Shown here: piece by piece, positions 1-11,130 of the stretch
How positions within the stretch are numbered: position 1 is the stretch's first letter
How the letters are laid out: each line of letters begins with the position of its first letter
NCBI GenBank assembly: GCA_036583965.1
Contig: JAZBQD010000015.1
Span: 90,217,221 to 90,281,220, forward strand
From: Prunella strophiata
Lineage: Eukaryota > Chordata > Aves > Passeriformes > Prunellidae
DNA: 64,000 bases
Direction of reading: 5' to 3'
The notes under the pieces: generated by a model
What the model saw: only the letters and a program-made list of their open reading frames with translations
Database searches by the model: none
Told to the model about the DNA's origin: nothing
Position numbers and translations under genes: made by a program

Positions 1-439
1 AGTCTAGAAAAATTGCACCTTTAACTTTATTTGCCTAGATCTATAATTTTCAGATCCATTTATATTTATATTTCTGCCAAAATGATGGCTGCCACATACT
101 CCCTCCTTAGGACAAGTCTAACATGAGAGTGTGTGTTCTGGCAGTCAGTGAGGGTAAATTGCAAGCAGGCTTGGAAGAGAAAGTCAAACCTAAGGATACA
201 GCAGATCACTCTCTGCATCATGCAGCACCAAGCAGGTGTCCAGGCTTCTGCCATGTTGCTTGTGCAATGCCTGCTGCTGAGCAGAGAAGGAGTACAACAG
301 GTCCTGGGTATCTCAGCACCCAAGAAGAAGGCTGCATTTTGTTGCATTGAGGAGGAGGCAAGGTCTCCTTTGCTGACCCCAGGAGAGCAAACTTTTAACT
401 ACCATTTCTGTGAGGAAGCTCTTCTACATCCTGGAATTC
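1..439. other. Non-coding flank, no feature recognised
   Basis: AT-rich at the left edge and moderately mixed afterwards. Short open frames occur on both strands, but they overlap each other and have no family signature. I see no repeat until the CR1 element that starts near 440. Confidence 0.5.
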
Positions 440-937
440 CACCTGTAGTACTGTATCCAGCACTGAGGTCCCCAAGCACAAGAAAAACATAGACCTGCTG
501 GAACAAGTCTAAGGAGGGCCACTAGGATGATCTGAGGGCTGGAGCAGCCCTTCCATGAAGACAGGCTGACTTCTGTGAGATGTGGCTGAAAAGATCATGT
601 CTCAAGGAGACCTTATAGAAGTCTGCCTGTACCAAAAGAGGTGCACAGGAAGGCTGGAGAGGGATTTTTTGCACAGACATGTAGTGATAGGACAAGGGGG
701 AATGTCTTCAAGCTGAAAGAGGGTAGGATATTAGGAAGAATAATTCTAATTCTCATTCTATGAGGGCAATGAGACACTGAAATGTGTTGCCCACAGAAGC
801 TGTGGGTCAGTCCCAGGCCAGGCTGAATAGGGCTCTGAGCAACCTGATCTAGTGGAAGATGTTCCTTTTAACAGCCGGGGGATTGGAACCAGATGATTTT
901 TAAGGTCCCTTCAAAACTATTTTGTGATTCTATCATC
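440..937 (+). mobile_element. CR1 LINE, 3' fragment
   Basis: A 5'-truncated chicken-repeat-1 (CR1) retrotransposon in sense orientation. The sequence follows the CR1 3' region in order: the block reading 'gacctgctgg' near 493, 'ggctggagcagcccttcc' near 538, 'gctggagagggatttttt' near 653, 'gataggacaaggggg' near 687, 'gttgcccacagaagctgtgg' near 786, and the terminal 'gattggaaccagatgatttt' near 880 followed by 'aaggtccc'. It ends in a single 'gattctat' (927-934), the typical 3' octamer of CR1 elements. This portion covers the end of ORF2 (reverse transcriptase) plus the 3' UTR, but frameshifts and stops leave no usable frame. CR1 copies are usually 5'-truncated, so no promoter is expected. It is a dead copy. 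Confidence 0.93.
927..937 (+). repeat. CR1 3'-terminal octamer
   Basis: The end of the CR1 copy reads 'gattctatcat', one copy of the ATTCTATG-like octamer that CR1 elements carry at their 3' end as a short microsatellite. Only about one unit is left. Confidence 0.6.
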
Positions 938-2679
938 CCCTTTACCCCTTTCTAAGCAGCAACACCAGCAGCAATACTATCTTAGTAGCCAAGCAAATCC
1001 CAGGAAAAGAGAGAATAAATGTGAGGAAAAGTGTCCCTTGCCCAGCACCACAGGAAAGCAGCAAGAGCCACAGCCTCCACCTCTCAGAGATGTGTCTCTG
1101 CACACATCTGTATTTTCCTCATATGCAGTCCACTGATGACAGAAGGGACTGAAGAAGCTGATAAGACTGACTGTGTCAGTCTCTGCTGGTTCAGGACCTG
1201 TGTGATTGAGGCCCCAATTACAAGTAAGCTCTCAAATGGATGTGAAATCCTGTATTCACCTCAGTATGTGCTTACACCAGGTGGTAAACCAGGAACAAAT
1301 GCTCAAATTATATTCACTTCAGCAGGATATAAGCAAGAGCTTCAACTCAAATGTGGGTGTACATCCTAACTTAAACAGTGATGCTTTCCTGAAGCAGGAT
1401 GTAAACACTGACCCATATAAACAGTATAAAACATTTAATCATCAAAAATCCTTCTTGGTGGTGCTGTGTGATTGCAAGCAGGTTTTCCCTGCTTGAAGTC
1501 TTTGTCTGTAATCTACATGTCCTGTAGAAACAAAGCTAAGCTGACTTTAGAAAATGTTCAGACACTGGAAGAGGTTAATTGATGCTTTTGTTTTTCTCCA
1601 AACCAGAAAGCTTTCTTTTTTAAAAAAGCCATTTTATACTTTTCCCATTATTCTCTCCTTTCCCCCCACTTTTTCTCTTATTAATAAGGTCTGGCCCTCT
1701 TTAACATGCAACAAGAGCCTAATGAGCCATGCAGCCTTCTGTAATTTCTTCACTGTTGAAAATGCCTGACACTAATCTATGCCATTTATACTAATAAGAG
1801 GTGCATCAGCTGATCTTTGGTGCAATGGAAACATTTTAAATATACTTTTTTGAATTGCAGGTAGCAGTTTCTCACGAAGTTTATGCTGCTGTTGAAATTG
1901 TGCCCTGCAAGTACCAGCAGAGCTGTGTGTGCTGCACAGTACACAGAGTACACAGTACTGCACAGTACAGACAGTGGAAAAATAATCTGATGTCCAGTAA
2001 TATATTAGCATTATATTTCATGTAAACTTGTCAAAGACATACTGCAGGAAAATAATATCCTCCGGGTTTTTTCTGCACTTTATATTTGTGGCTTACAATT
2101 AAGAGATGACCTAAAATATGATGTCACATTTTATACTAAGTGGACATTAATTAATGCTAAATTACAGGAGAACTCATCAGGAGTTTATGCTTTACATATG
2201 TAGGCATTACACAACAATTCAGCATGGTTAATGATGTTCCAGAGAATAATGAGGATTTACATGTGGAAAAATGGGGGGAAGGGGAGATGTATTCTTTAGA
2301 ATTGGTTTTTCCCCTATTCTTTATTGTGAGATTTGCATGTGCATTTCTCCACTGTCTCATCAATAGCACTTAACTCTGACAGAGCTCCACTAATTCCAGC
2401 TGCAGAAGTGCTGGTGTAGCTACAACAGACGAAGGGTATGAGTGAGGCAAGGATCTTTGGGAGGGGCAGTGTCTCTTATTAGAGAAGCAGATGCAGCTGG
2501 AAAAAGTGGACAAGTTTTGGGCACACAATCTTTGTCTCAGTTTTGAATCAAAGGCTGCAAATGGCTTTCCATGTCACGCCTGAAGAAAGGCTCTGTGCCT
2601 GAAACTTTTTTCCAGTTACATTGGTCATTCTAATAAAACACAGTCTCTTTCCTTTCAAATCTCTCTTTATACACATACT
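938..2679. other. Non-coding AT-rich DNA
   Basis: No gene or repeat family recognised. Short pyrimidine and poly(A) patches occur. A local cluster of 'cacagtac' words at about 1935-1972 is a small tandem-like array. The open frames here (60-112 codons) overlap one another and look random. Confidence 0.5.
1935..1972. repeat. Short degenerate 'cacagtac' array
   Basis: The word 'cacagtac' and its variants 'cagagtac' and 'cacagtact' recur about five times within 38 bp. This is a small imperfect direct-repeat cluster without wider context. Confidence 0.55.
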
Positions 2680-2689
2680 GTAGAAGGGT

Positions 2690-2760
2690 GGAAAGTATTA
2701 TCTCTGCTTCAAAGATGCTGAAACAGAGAAGCTGAGGTGGACTGGACTGAAATCCAGATG
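2690..2760 (-). repeat. Possible MIR/CORE-SINE relic
   Basis: The order 'tattatctctgcttcaaaga', then 'gctgaaacagagaagctgagg', resembles the antisense of the MIR segment that normally reads as 'attatccccattttacagat' followed by 'gaggaaactgaggc'. The match is by eye and very diverged. MIR-type SINEs predate the bird-mammal split, so a relic is possible. Confidence 0.3.
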
Positions 2761-5429
2761 TGGTGATTGCCCAGGTGAGAGAAGTCCAGGTTTCTCCCCC
2801 TGCCTGCTCTGCTTCCTTCTACGTGAAGACAAAAACATCCAGGAGAGAGGACTGCAATGACTCACATTCCTGAAGATGTGCTCCAAGCACGTAGTTACGC
2901 TGTGATTTTGGAAATATAAATTCATACCTCCAATTTAATAGGAAATACAAGCATGCACTGTGGTGTCCTAATTAAGTGTCCTCCTGTCTGCCACAGTGGT
3001 GGAAATAGAGCTGATGACTCCCCAGAGGCTGCACACTCACTCTTTTTGAGAAAGAAGGAATAAAGGAAGGGAATAAGAAGCCTGGGAGAATGGACATGGC
3101 ATGAAGATCCCAACCCCAGCAGCACATGGATCAGGTGGTCCAGCTGTGAGGGATGCCATAAGGTGGTCCTCAGCTAGATTTAGAAACTAGGGGGGAGATC
3201 TTCTTATCTGAGCAGGATGTGACCTGTTATTGATACTGGTGTCAAGATGTCCCTCCTATTTTAGCAAGCCTTGTCTAGAGGTCACCTCTCCCAGGCACAC
3301 TACTGTTCTCTAAGTTCCTTTGTCTATCTCTGTCAAGAGAGGTGTGAAGGGGCATCCCAACACCAATGTCAAGGACATATCACAAGGCACATCTCCTGAG
3401 CTGAGTGGCAAAGGAGGGCTTTGAATCTTGTTGACTGTGAGGTTTGGAGGCTTGGTGTTGTCCCTCGTAACTGTGCCAAAAGCAAAAAACCCCTATTATT
3501 TTGCTGTATAAAGTCCTCTGGCATCTGCAGGCCATGTTTCCCTTCCAACAGCACCTGCAGTTTTAGTGGAACCTGTGTGAAGCTGTGTAGTGGCTGGCTG
3601 CAAGGTCTCCTGCTTAAACATCTTTCTGATGGAGCAGTGTCACTTGAAACACAAGTGTAGATGTCCTTCCACCTCAGACAGAAGCTCTGTGGGTGTTATC
3701 AATTTATACTTATGGGACAAGTCAGGTCTTGTACATACTTCCTTCAAAGTGGTCCTGGGGAAGGGAATTTGGAGAAAATGTTATGCAGTGGGGAAGAAAA
3801 GGCCTGTCTTTATTGTTGGTTGTCATAGGATGTGTTTATAAAACTAAACATACTCATGTTTGTCATTTCTGGAGAAGTGTTAATAATAGCTTTTTCTGCT
3901 TCTTTGTTGTCCCTGTCACTCTGCTGTTTTGTGCCCATTTTCTCTGTAAGGTAACCATCATAACCCTGGCAATCTTCTTCCTCTGGAAAACTCTAGGTGC
4001 ACTTTTTAATTTATAATCAAACATATGAATTAGTTATTTTTACCCTTCTCCCAGTCTGGAGGAAGGGTGGCAGTGTTCAGGGGAATCCAAATGGTTATAT
4101 TGTAAGGTCTGTATTACTGTTTCTGTTTGTCCATTGTACTTTTCACCTTGAGCATAGATTTTCACAGGAAATCCCCTGCCTTGCATGCTTTTAGTCTTCT
4201 ACCATAGTCTCCATGGCAGGGTTCCCTCAGTGTCCAGGCCACCAGTGAGGGAGCAGCCACAGCAAAGAGCTGGGCCCTCCTTTGCCAGCAGCACTGGCTC
4301 ATGTGGCCAGCATGGAGCAGTTGACCCACGGGTCCCTCACGTCGGACAAAAGGACAACAGCGCGTGCAGGCAAGCAGCCTGGCTGGCAGGAAACTCAGCT
4401 CCCCACTTACCACAGTGCTCCAAGCTGCTGATGTTTTCCACTCAGTGCACTCCCTTAAATATTCAGGGTGGTCATAGCAATCTGTGTTATAATGACCCCT
4501 CTCCTGTCGCTGGGCTTTTCTGACATTCTGGCAGCAATCTTGTTATTTTGCTGGCACTGAGTAAATGGTTATTCAGCCCCTCTTTCTTCCCCAGACCCAG
4601 AGAAATGCTCTTTGATTTATCCCCTCAGCTTTTGTAGCACTGGGTGCAGATTGAATTGTGGGCTGTCTGGATCTGTAACTCATCCCCTGGACAATTACTG
4701 GACATACACATCCCAGCACCTCTCTCCTCTTAACCTTCAGCAGCCTAAGTGTGTTAACTCCCCAAAGATTATCAGCCTGTCTGAAGGTGTGATTGAAATG
4801 AGCTCTGCTCCTCTCAAGAAGGCAGTGCCCTAGCTTGCTAAATCACCCACTCTAATCTTGAGCATTTAAGCAAAAACAAACAAAATAATCTTCTAGGAAA
4901 CACTAATAGTGCAATGTCAATACTCACATCATGTGTGTCAACTGCCCTATTAATTATTATCATTACCTGCCTTCATAAATTGAATGCAACTGCAGTTACT
5001 AGCACTGTGGGAAACCAGCATTAATTGGGAAAAGGTCTACAGAAGCATCCCTCTGTATTTGCTTGTTTTCCCTCTCTCCCTGCATGCTCCTACAACACAA
5101 AATGTACCTGCTAACCTACTCTACCTTACATGCATGTGTGTAGACACGCATATATTTTGTGGGCACGTGTATAGGCTCTTTGCATGTATAGGCTCTAATG
5201 TAAGTTGAGGCACAGCATCTTCTTCCTAAGCAGCTTTTTTTTTTTGTAAATGTTGCTGCAAATTCTTAGCCTGTTGTTGAAATAAGTGCAGCCATACACT
5301 CCATGAGGATATGTCTTATGCCCTGTGTCTTGACATTTTCCAACAGATGTTGGCTAATGCGGTTGTAGAAGGTTCACGTGGATGCAGTGAGCCCAATAAA
5401 TCTTCCTCTTAAATGCAGACACTTCACCA
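2761..5429. other. Non-coding DNA, no feature recognised
   Basis: Mixed composition, with a slightly GC-richer patch near 4200-4420. Open frames of 60-112 codons overlap in opposing frames and carry no family signature. No repeat family is visible beyond short T runs, for example near 5236. Confidence 0.5.
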
Positions 5430-5860
5430 TCCCAGCATCATATACCTATAATACATTTTAATCACTTGGCTATTCAAATTATACTAAATTAGATCTGCAC
5501 GGAGCTGCATCATGGATTTCTCAATTTACATTTAATCCATGGCAAACAAAATAAAATAAAAAAATTGCAAGCACACTTTTTATTGGGACTTGCAGGAGCT
5601 ACTGAAGTCTGATACCTTTAAAATTATTAAGTGACAAAGATTACTAGCACTAAGGTTATACTTTGCTTCCCCATTAGCCATTTAGGTGACAGCTGCTGTA
5701 TTACACATAAAGATGAACCATTCCTTAAGGGATGATAGTGGTTCCGCTGTGACACTACTGGCATAAAGCATTATCAGACCATAGCTGTGCTTAGAGCCAT
5801 CACAGTCTCCTAGGCACCTATCAGTACCCTCATTATCTGCATCACAGAGTGTCTAGAAAG
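5430..5860. promoter_or_regulatory. Candidate conserved non-coding element
   Basis: AT-rich block dense in homeodomain-type ATTA/TAAT cores and other unrepeated words (for example 'ttaatcacttgg' near 5458 and 'aaattattaagtgac' near 5621), without simple repeats or transposon signature. This texture is typical of conserved non-coding elements around developmental genes. No alignment was possible, so the call is an inference from composition alone. Confidence 0.2.
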
Positions 5861-7107
5861 AACACTGCCAGGCTTCACAGCTTTGCAGCTCATTTGAGAA
5901 GCGGAAATTAAACATCCCAGGAGAAAAAACAGGCACATTGTAACAGCACCAGTGCTGTACACACATAACATGTTGACTGCTGTTGCACTGACTTCTGTCT
6001 CATTAATTTAATAGGCTCCTGGACTGGGGATGGGGAGGTGGAGAGGCAGCCTTTACAAGCAGATTACTGAGCAGGGCTCTCTGCACTGATTGCAAATCCA
6101 GATTGGAGAACTTGCTCTGAGCACCGCCACACTTCAGATGTCTGTCCCCACTTCTGCAGCTGCCAAGTAGTGAAATAAACCAGTCAGAGGCAGAAAAACA
6201 TGCATCATACATGTTATCCATGCCTAGATTATCCTGAACCCTTGTGTGAAGTAAAGCAGCACAGGTGCCTTTTCAGCAGTGACTGTAGCTGCGTGCCTGT
6301 GTGAGGGTTAATGTGAGTGTGTTAAAAGGGGAGAGCTGCATTCAGACAGGGTTGTGACAGCAGCAGCAATCCTGCAGCAGCTCAGTGCGGCTCTGCTCTT
6401 CAAAAGGAGCTGGTTTGCTTCCTTTGTCTGTAAAAGGAACATTCACTCATGTGGTGATGTCCAGCAAAAAGCACAGCACACACTGAGGCTTTCACAGGAT
6501 CTGAGCAGAGCATACCTCTTCCCATGGCCAAGGGGTGACTCTCCCTGAATCAATATATTTAAGCAACTCTCACTTAAACTGAGCATGCTGAGTGCATGTC
6601 AGGGAAGAAAAATGGACATGGGCTTCCATTCGATTTCCTTGCCAAATTTTACATTGAATAACACCTGAAGGAATTTGGAGGACGTAAACGTTTTCTATTT
6701 CGTTCTAATGAGTACCTGCAGGTGATCTCATGGGCTTCTGTACATTTAAATTGATAAGAACATTATAGAAGATGTCAGTGGAAGCAGAACTGCTCTGCAA
6801 ACATATACATTGTGAGAGACATTCATTAAAGTGATCTCGCTGTCAACAGGGTGGTTGGGTATGTGTGTGTATCTCTGCCCTCTCTTTATTTGTATGAATG
6901 GGTGACAGAAGAGAAGATAAAAAGAGGGTGAGCTGATTTTTACAGTCTCTGCAAAGCAACTTCACCCATCATACAGGAGCTGAATTCTTCAGACCCCATT
7001 GTTCTCTTCCCTTAGGTTCTTTCAGGGGTTACTCAAAGGCTTCAGAGGTCATGCTCAGATATGGGACATGAAAAGGAGCCCATGGTATGTATACATAGAA
7101 TCAGAAT
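5861..7107. other. Non-coding DNA, no feature recognised
   Basis: No coding signal or repeat family recognised. Short open frames lack family features. The stretch ends at the hairpin-forming sequence at 7111. Confidence 0.5.
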
Positions 7108-7110
7108 TAT

Positions 7111-7161
7111 TAAAGTTATGAAACACCTTTAATATCATGTTAAAGATGTTTCATAACTTTA
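7111..7161. repeat. Near-perfect 22-bp inverted repeat (hairpin)
   Basis: Bases 7111-7132 are complementary to 7140-7161 in 21 of 22 positions. The single mismatch is 7126 C opposite 7146 A, and the loop is the 7-base 'tatcatg'. The stem is AT-rich ('taaagttatgaaaca' on the left arm). A stem this long in 51 bases is unlikely by chance, although the AT bias raises the background. It could be a microRNA-like hairpin, a remnant of a small palindromic transposon, or a replication-slippage palindrome. No known microRNA or MITE was recognised. Confidence 0.9.
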
Positions 7162-7164
7162 TTA

Positions 7165-9288
7165 TGGATTTTTTTTTTCTGGATCATACAACAAAAAATG
7201 CAGACACTGCATTACCTAAAAGCACATACAAACAAGTGATAGTACAAAGAGCAGGTGGGAACCTTGTTTTGAGGGCCCTGTGGATTATACTGTCAAAGAA
7301 ATTGCACTTGGTGGGTCTATTAAAAAAGAGAGATGTCATCTTAAACACATCCCCACCACTTGGAAATGTCTTAGGTCCTTGCATCCATATACCTTTCTGG
7401 GAATTACACCAATAAGAAGGGAACTTTCCTTAAGTGTCTCACCTGACATCCAAACAGGTATGTTAAGATTTTTGAAACTGTGGAAATGAACAGAAATAAT
7501 TACCCTAGGGAAAAAAAATCAGAATTTTCCCTCAACAACTGATTCCTGGGAAAATTTCTCCAAAGTTGATAGCAATTACTGACACATGTACTTGAGATTT
7601 GATCTGGCTTAAAGAAGCAAACATACATTGTGGTTTTCTTCACAGGCTCAGTGTACATGCACTTACTATGATAACCAATGCACTTTCAGCTGCTTCTACA
7701 TTGCTCCTGCATTCAGCTTTTGAGGCTGATATTCCCCAGGTATCCTTTGACAAGGGCAAGGGTCTTGAGTGGTTGGGGCTAAGGTGAGGGCTGGAACAGT
7801 GGTTGGGAACATTTCCATTATCTAACCATTAAAAACAAGCTTGTAGATGCTCATCATGTTTAAACATCTAAACTCAATGTTTACAGTCTCATTTTTGACC
7901 ATGACCTGATTCCTGATGGTGATGTCTGATTCAGATGGAAAGGGAACCTTGGGGCAGCATTAGCAGAGGCTCCCCAGCCCTGCTGGCAGCCCCCCAGCCT
8001 GGCTTGCAGCCCTGACACCTGATGCTCTGCCCATCTGCCCCTTCAGCACAGACCACCTGCACCACCCTGGTGCCAAGGGAGCACAAGTCATGTCACTCAG
8101 GTACTAATGGTGGCTTCTAAGGCTGAAGGGTCGCTTTACCCTGCTGAAGTCTTTGACTCCCAAACTTCAGGGTTTGCCTGAAACCTGCCGTCTTCACAGA
8201 TAATATCTCCATGTCCAGAACACACTCCACCTCACTGCCTTTTTATTGTAAGATGAAGAGTAGAAAAATCCTCTTATTCACATGTGGAGTCTGGAAAAGC
8301 TTGTAAGTCCAGTAATCAATGTTGAACCTGTTGTACCTTTGCATTTTAGATGTGAGCTGGGGAAAGGTACAGGTTTGTGAAGTAATACTCCTTTTCCAGA
8401 CAAAAGGAAACAAGTTGTTCTCTACTCATAAGCATGGATGTTGGAATTATAATGTGAAATTGCCAATAGGTGCTCCTCTTTTAGTCCAAAATATGGCAAG
8501 AAGCATTTGTTTCAGCACACACAGTGTTACCTTACATTCCTATCTTGTTTTATTCTGCCGTGTCTCTCTTCCCATCAGATGATTTTGGACAATGCACACC
8601 AAGGCTACCATGTGTGTAATACTGTCCAGGAATCTGAGTCCCCATGGTGGACAAAGGCTTCTGGGGCAAGTCTACAGCTAAAGGCCTCATTGCACATATC
8701 TCTGAAGCTTCCAGACCATGCCTCTGCTTAGACTTACAAGTCCCCTAGCCATTTGGTGGGACTGGCATGCAAGGTACTGAAAATCACTAATTCATGCCTC
8801 AAACTTTTTAATGACTTTGCATTGGAAGAACCAATGCATTTAAGGCATAGACACTTGTTTTCTCTGCAGGCATTTCAAACTCCAGAGAAGTCAGAAGGCT
8901 TAAGGATTTTGGGAAGAGGGGATAAAGGTTTACATAAGTCAGACATATTCCCATATGCCTTTAAGGTATGGCATCTGATTTGAGGCACACAGTATCAGTG
9001 AAGACCAACCCCTACTTTTTAAGTGGTGATACAGAACATTTACACAAGTATAACTGAAGGATTCTTTTATTTTGAAACTGTTCTGAGTCAGACCCTGGTA
9101 GAAACCATATAGAGATTAATATGAATGTATTGACCCTCCATTAATTTCCAGTGACCGACCCATTTCTTTCCATTCCAACTTGGTTTTGCTCCCAAGGTGC
9201 TAAGCTTAAAATGCCCATCTCAGCCCATCTTAGAGGTAATTGAAGTCTTCTTCACTCTTGGTTCTTTAGACCCCCAAGGAAATGGACC
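7165..9288. other. Non-coding DNA, no feature recognised
   Basis: Low-complexity T run at about 7168-7178, otherwise unique-looking sequence. A GC-richer patch lies at about 7950-8060. No gene or transposon is recognised. A small perfect inverted repeat lies at 8819-8839. Confidence 0.5.
8819..8839. repeat. 8-bp perfect inverted repeat
   Basis: 'tgcattgg' and 'ccaatgca' are separated by 'aagaa', forming a short potential hairpin. Such short arms are expected by chance in 64 kb, and no function is suggested. Confidence 0.6.
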
Positions 9289-9318
9289 ATAATGTGGACA
9301 TTATTTTGTCCACATTAT
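9289..9318. repeat. 12-bp perfect inverted repeat (hairpin)
   Basis: 'ataatgtggaca' (9289-9300) and its exact reverse complement 'tgtccacattat' (9307-9318) are separated by the 6-base loop 'ttattt'. No T run follows that would suggest a polymerase III stop, and no protein site was recognised. Confidence 0.85.
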
Positions 9319-10849
9319 CCAAAAAGACCTGATAGAAGTTCTGATAGAAATTTAAATTGTAAGAAATTTAGGCAATCTGTTTATATGGATGGCACTTTGC
9401 TGGCCTAATTCACTAGAATATGAACTGCCTAACTAGCTTATTCAGAATACAATCTCCATTTTGCATCACTTGCACTAAAAGCAGAAAATTTACTTTACCT
9501 ATTTCTGCTTTTGTTACCTGGAGCCCCAGATATAGTTTTTCTTTTTTTTTTTTTTCTCCCCTGGCTCAATGTAATCTGAAAAAATGTATGCTGTATGAGT
9601 GATAATATCTGGTGACAGAATGAATGATTTTGTCTGTTTACAGTGAGTATTTTTATTAATGCTGCCTTAATTAACTTATTTTAGAAGAACATATCAAACA
9701 TATGCTTTTAAAAATCCCAAAACTAAACACACACACACAAAAAAAAAGCCAAACTACATACAAATCTTTCAGCAATGGCAAGAAAATACCAAAAAACCCA
9801 ACAAACTTTGCAGTCATCTCTTGTATGCTGGATTCTTCCAGACTCACAGCTGCTAGAATGCCTTCTGCCAGCTGAGTGAAGAGTTTGATGTGATAACAAA
9901 AGAGCTTCCCTGAAAAAGCCAAAAATACGTCTGTAGCACAGCAGCTGACCAGCTCAGCAGCACGGGTCACTGCAAGCACAAAATGCCTGCTTCTCTATTC
10001 ATTCCTCCAGCTCCTGACTAAATGCTGAGTCAAGTTGAAGGGCACAGACCATATTCAGACCATTCATCACCACTGCCGCAACCATTTCTGGCCTCTTGGT
10101 TTTGCAGGAAACCCCAGGCAGCAGATTCTATGGGTCACACATAGTTCTCTTGAAATTAAACACCAAAATCTGAATGCCTGGAGCCACTGTAGAGGACTCC
10201 TGAGTGTGGTCCTGAGTCCTGTGAAGGGTCTTTGGTGATCTGGGGCTCAGGGACCTCTCTGTTTGCAGAGATGCCATTGCTGGCTGCATTCCGACAAGTC
10301 ACAGCCACCAAGAGCTGTTTTGTTGAGGTTCAAGACCTGAACACACACCCTCAGCCCCACTTTCCCCTGCTGTGTCAGCCAGTATTTATGAAAGACAGTG
10401 GGAAAAGCATCCTGATTGACAACCCCCTCAGGGAAGGAAAGGAGAGTTGTATCGTACCAGCAGTGAGTCATCCTGCTCAGATTATTTTCCCCTCCTAAAA
10501 GGCTAAAGATACTTCAGTGATGTAAACTCAGGCTGGAAAAAAAATTAGGATGATGATGAAGATGGTTTTAAGCCTTCAACATTGTCCAAATGCATGAATT
10601 TTTTGAGCAGTCAAGAGAGAAGTAATGGGAAGACTAATGGTCCCCCGGGTGACTGTCCCTACTGGGGATCCCCTGTCTCCACATCACAGCCCCATGCCAG
10701 GGACCAAAACACTCAGAGTCAGTGCAGGGCACACAAAGGAGAGCCACACAGAGGCTAAGAGAGATGCAGTGTGGATTGTAAAAAAAAATTATGCCCCAAT
10801 AATAGAGAAACACACAGACCCTTGGTTCGGTTCACAGGCTGCAGTGCTC
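9319..10849. other. Non-coding DNA with short simple repeats
   Basis: Contains a T-rich run at 9535-9555 and a (CA)6 run followed by A8 at 9728-9747. No gene or transposon recognised. Confidence 0.5.
9728..9747. repeat. (CA)6 plus A8
   Basis: Six CA dinucleotides run directly into eight A residues, a short microsatellite. Confidence 0.9.
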
Positions 10850-11130
10850 TAATATAATTATCCTGATTTATTTCAAGGAAAGGGTCACTTTATGAAGCGA
10901 CTGTGTCTAAACTTTGTTCAGATAAAAGGGCTTTAACAAAAGGCAGGCTTTGGGAAAACAAGCAAAACTCAGGCTGTGCACTCAGTAAGCACATTTTCTA
11001 GTTTTCAGTCAAGAAGTCATTGGCAGTGTCAGTGCTTGAAAACTGCATGGCTCAGACATTTCTAAACCCTTTTAATCCATCACAAAGGGCTCCCTTGATT
11101 GTTGCTTTGTTTTTCTGCTGCTGCCCTACA
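10850..11130. promoter_or_regulatory. Candidate conserved non-coding element
   Basis: Unique AT-rich block with several SOX/TCF-like words: 'actttgttcag' near 10911, 'gggctttaacaaaagg' near 10928, 'catcacaaagggc' near 11079 and 'gctttgttttt' near 11104, plus 'taattatcctgattta' near 10855. There is no repeat signature. Motif density suggests an enhancer-like element, but this is inference from one sequence. Confidence 0.2.
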
